Shown here in pieces: positions 6,701 to 6,921 of a stretch of DNA of 6,921 nucleotides. Positions within the stretch are counted from its first letter, which is position 1. The number at the start of each line of letters is the position of its first letter. Source of the stretch: an uncultured Pseudomonas sp. (GTDB lineage: Bacteria; Pseudomonadota; Gammaproteobacteria; Pseudomonadales; Pseudomonadaceae); contig CALUCI010000271.1 of the NCBI GenBank assembly GCA_943914515.1, forward strand, positions 1 to 6,921. The letters run 5' to 3'. The position numbers and the translations under genes were made by a program. The notes under the pieces are model-generated. The model saw only the letters and a list, made by a program, of their open reading frames with translations, was not told the DNA's origin and made no database searches.

Positions 6701-6921
6701 GGCGGCGCTCCTTGTACTTGGAGATGCCAGCGGCTTCCTCGATGAAGTTGCGCAGCTCTTCAGGCTTGGCCTCGATCAGCTTGGAAATCATCCCCTGCTC
6801 GATGATCGAGTAGCTGCGCGGGCCGAGGCCGGTGCCGAGGAAGATGTCGGTGATGTCGCGCCGCCGGCACTTGGTGCCGTTGAGGAAGTAGGTGTTCTGC
6901 GCGTCGCGGGTGACTTTGCGG
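3744..6921 (-). CDS. smc: chromosome partition protein SMC (N-terminus beyond window)
   Basis: Condensin ATPase that with ScpA and ScpB organises the chromosome by extruding DNA loops and supports segregation. 1058 residues are visible. The frame runs open to the window edge, and the ATG at 6791 is internal (Met44 of the visible part). About 104 residues, including the Walker A loop, are presumably missing, judged from the usual pseudomonad length of about 1162. The visible part opens with head-domain sequence (YFLNGTKCRRRDITDIFLGT, then GLGPRSYSIIEQG) and continues through EEAAGISKYKERRRE. A long heptad-rich, Gln/Glu/Leu/Arg-rich coiled coil follows (about 70-400), then the hinge (about 413-548, with LAVETVLGADLQAVLVDS and GYWVGRHFLRVSR), then the returning coil. 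The C-terminal head carries the signature LSGGEK (960-965), Walker B FCMLDEVDAPLDD (Asp988, Glu989) and the ITHNK switch histidine. All visible ATPase motifs are intact. An SMC rather than MukB argues against an enterobacterial host. Confidence 0.98.
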   Translation of the reverse strand, partial: RKVTRDAQNTYFLNGTKCRRRDITDIFLGTGLGPRSYSIIEQGMISKLIEAKPEELRNFIEEAAGISKYKERRRETESRIRRTQENLERLTDLREELERQLERLHRQAQAAEKYKEYKAEERQLKAQLAALRWRALDDQVRQRESVIGDQEVAFEALVAEQRNADASIERLRDGHHELSERFNLVQGRFYSVGGDIARIEQSIQHGQQRLRQLQDDLKEAERSRLETESHLGHDRTLLATLGEELEMLDPEQEMTLAAAEEASAALEEAETTMHGWQEQWDSFNSRSAEPRRQAEVQQSRIQQLEHSLERLSERQRRLNEEREQLSADPEDAAILELAEQVASSELVLEDLHLEEQQAAERLDQLRESLQQATSAQQQAQGELQRLGGRLASLEALQQAALEPGSGAAQWLREQGLEQRPRLAEGLRVEAGWELAVETVLGADLQAVLVDSFDDLSFTGFDQGELRLLDVGTRAARLPGSLLDKVEGAVDLAPWLGQVKPVEDLDQALALRGQLGEGESLVSRDGYWVGRHFLRVSRASDAQGGVLARGQELERLGFEQEEHEARLAQLDEQLANLRQQQRELEDGREQLRRRAQDEARQQGELKARLSAGKARAEQLNLRRQRLEDELSEAGQQRGIEQEQLGESRLVLQESLELMAQDTEQRELLLATRDGLREQLDRVRQEARQHKDHAHQLAVRLGSLRAQHDSTRQALERLELQSERLSEKREQLSLNLEEGEAPLEELRLKLEELLEKRMSVDEEMRLARLHLEDADRELRDAEKRRSQAEQQSQLLRGQLEQHRMEWQGLSVRRKTLQEQLHADGYDLDGVLATLVADASEAEAEAELERLDARIQRLGAINLAAIEEYQQQSERKRYLDAQNADLVEALDTLENVIRKIDKETRNRFKDTFDQINAGLQALFPKVFGGGSAYLELTGEDLLDTGVTIMARPPGKKNSTIHLLSGGEKALTALALVFAIFKLNPAPFCMLDEVDAPLDDANVGRYARLVKEMSQTVQFIYITHNKIAMEMADQLMGVTMHEPGCSRLVAVDVEEAMAMVDA

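Noticed and set aside
3744..6791. Taking the ATG at 6791 as the smc start
   Set aside because: The frame continues open to 6921 and encodes conserved SMC head sequence (YFLNGTKCRRRDITDIFLGT) upstream of that Met, so the real start is outside the window.

Overview
This window is a stretch of conserved housekeeping chromosome from a high-GC gammaproteobacterium, most likely a Pseudomonas. The basis is the gene order smc-zipA-ligA-(4.5S RNA), the long Pseudomonas-type LigA (785 residues), a 288-residue ZipA with a short charged linker, and an SMC protein rather than MukB. The genus call rests on remembered protein families and synteny, not on a database search.

Everything recognisable is on the minus strand, so in transcription order the window reads from high to low coordinates. 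First comes smc (6921 down to 3744), which lacks about 100 N-terminal residues at the window edge. Next is a 199-bp AT-richer gap with a terminator-like hairpin close to zipA. zipA follows (3544 to 2678), then a 156-bp gap holding nested inverted repeats, then ligA (2521 to 164). A short weak terminator-like hairpin follows ligA. A good sigma70-type promoter with a GC-rich discriminator comes next and drives the 5' half of the 4.5S signal recognition particle RNA (ffs), cut by the window start.

The three proteins act in chromosome upkeep and division. SMC organises and helps segregate the chromosome, ZipA anchors FtsZ to the inner membrane at the division site, and LigA seals nicks during replication and repair. 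The 4.5S RNA serves co-translational membrane protein targeting and appears to be a separate transcription unit. I see no mobile element, CRISPR array, toxin-antitoxin pair, phage gene or other accessory system.

The most interesting details are four. LigA carries what looks like a tandem internal duplication of its second helix-hairpin-helix block, which accounts for most of its extra length. A terminator-like hairpin lies in the presumed zipA leader. Nested inverted repeats separate zipA from ligA. A perfect palindrome overlaps the predicted start of the ffs transcript.
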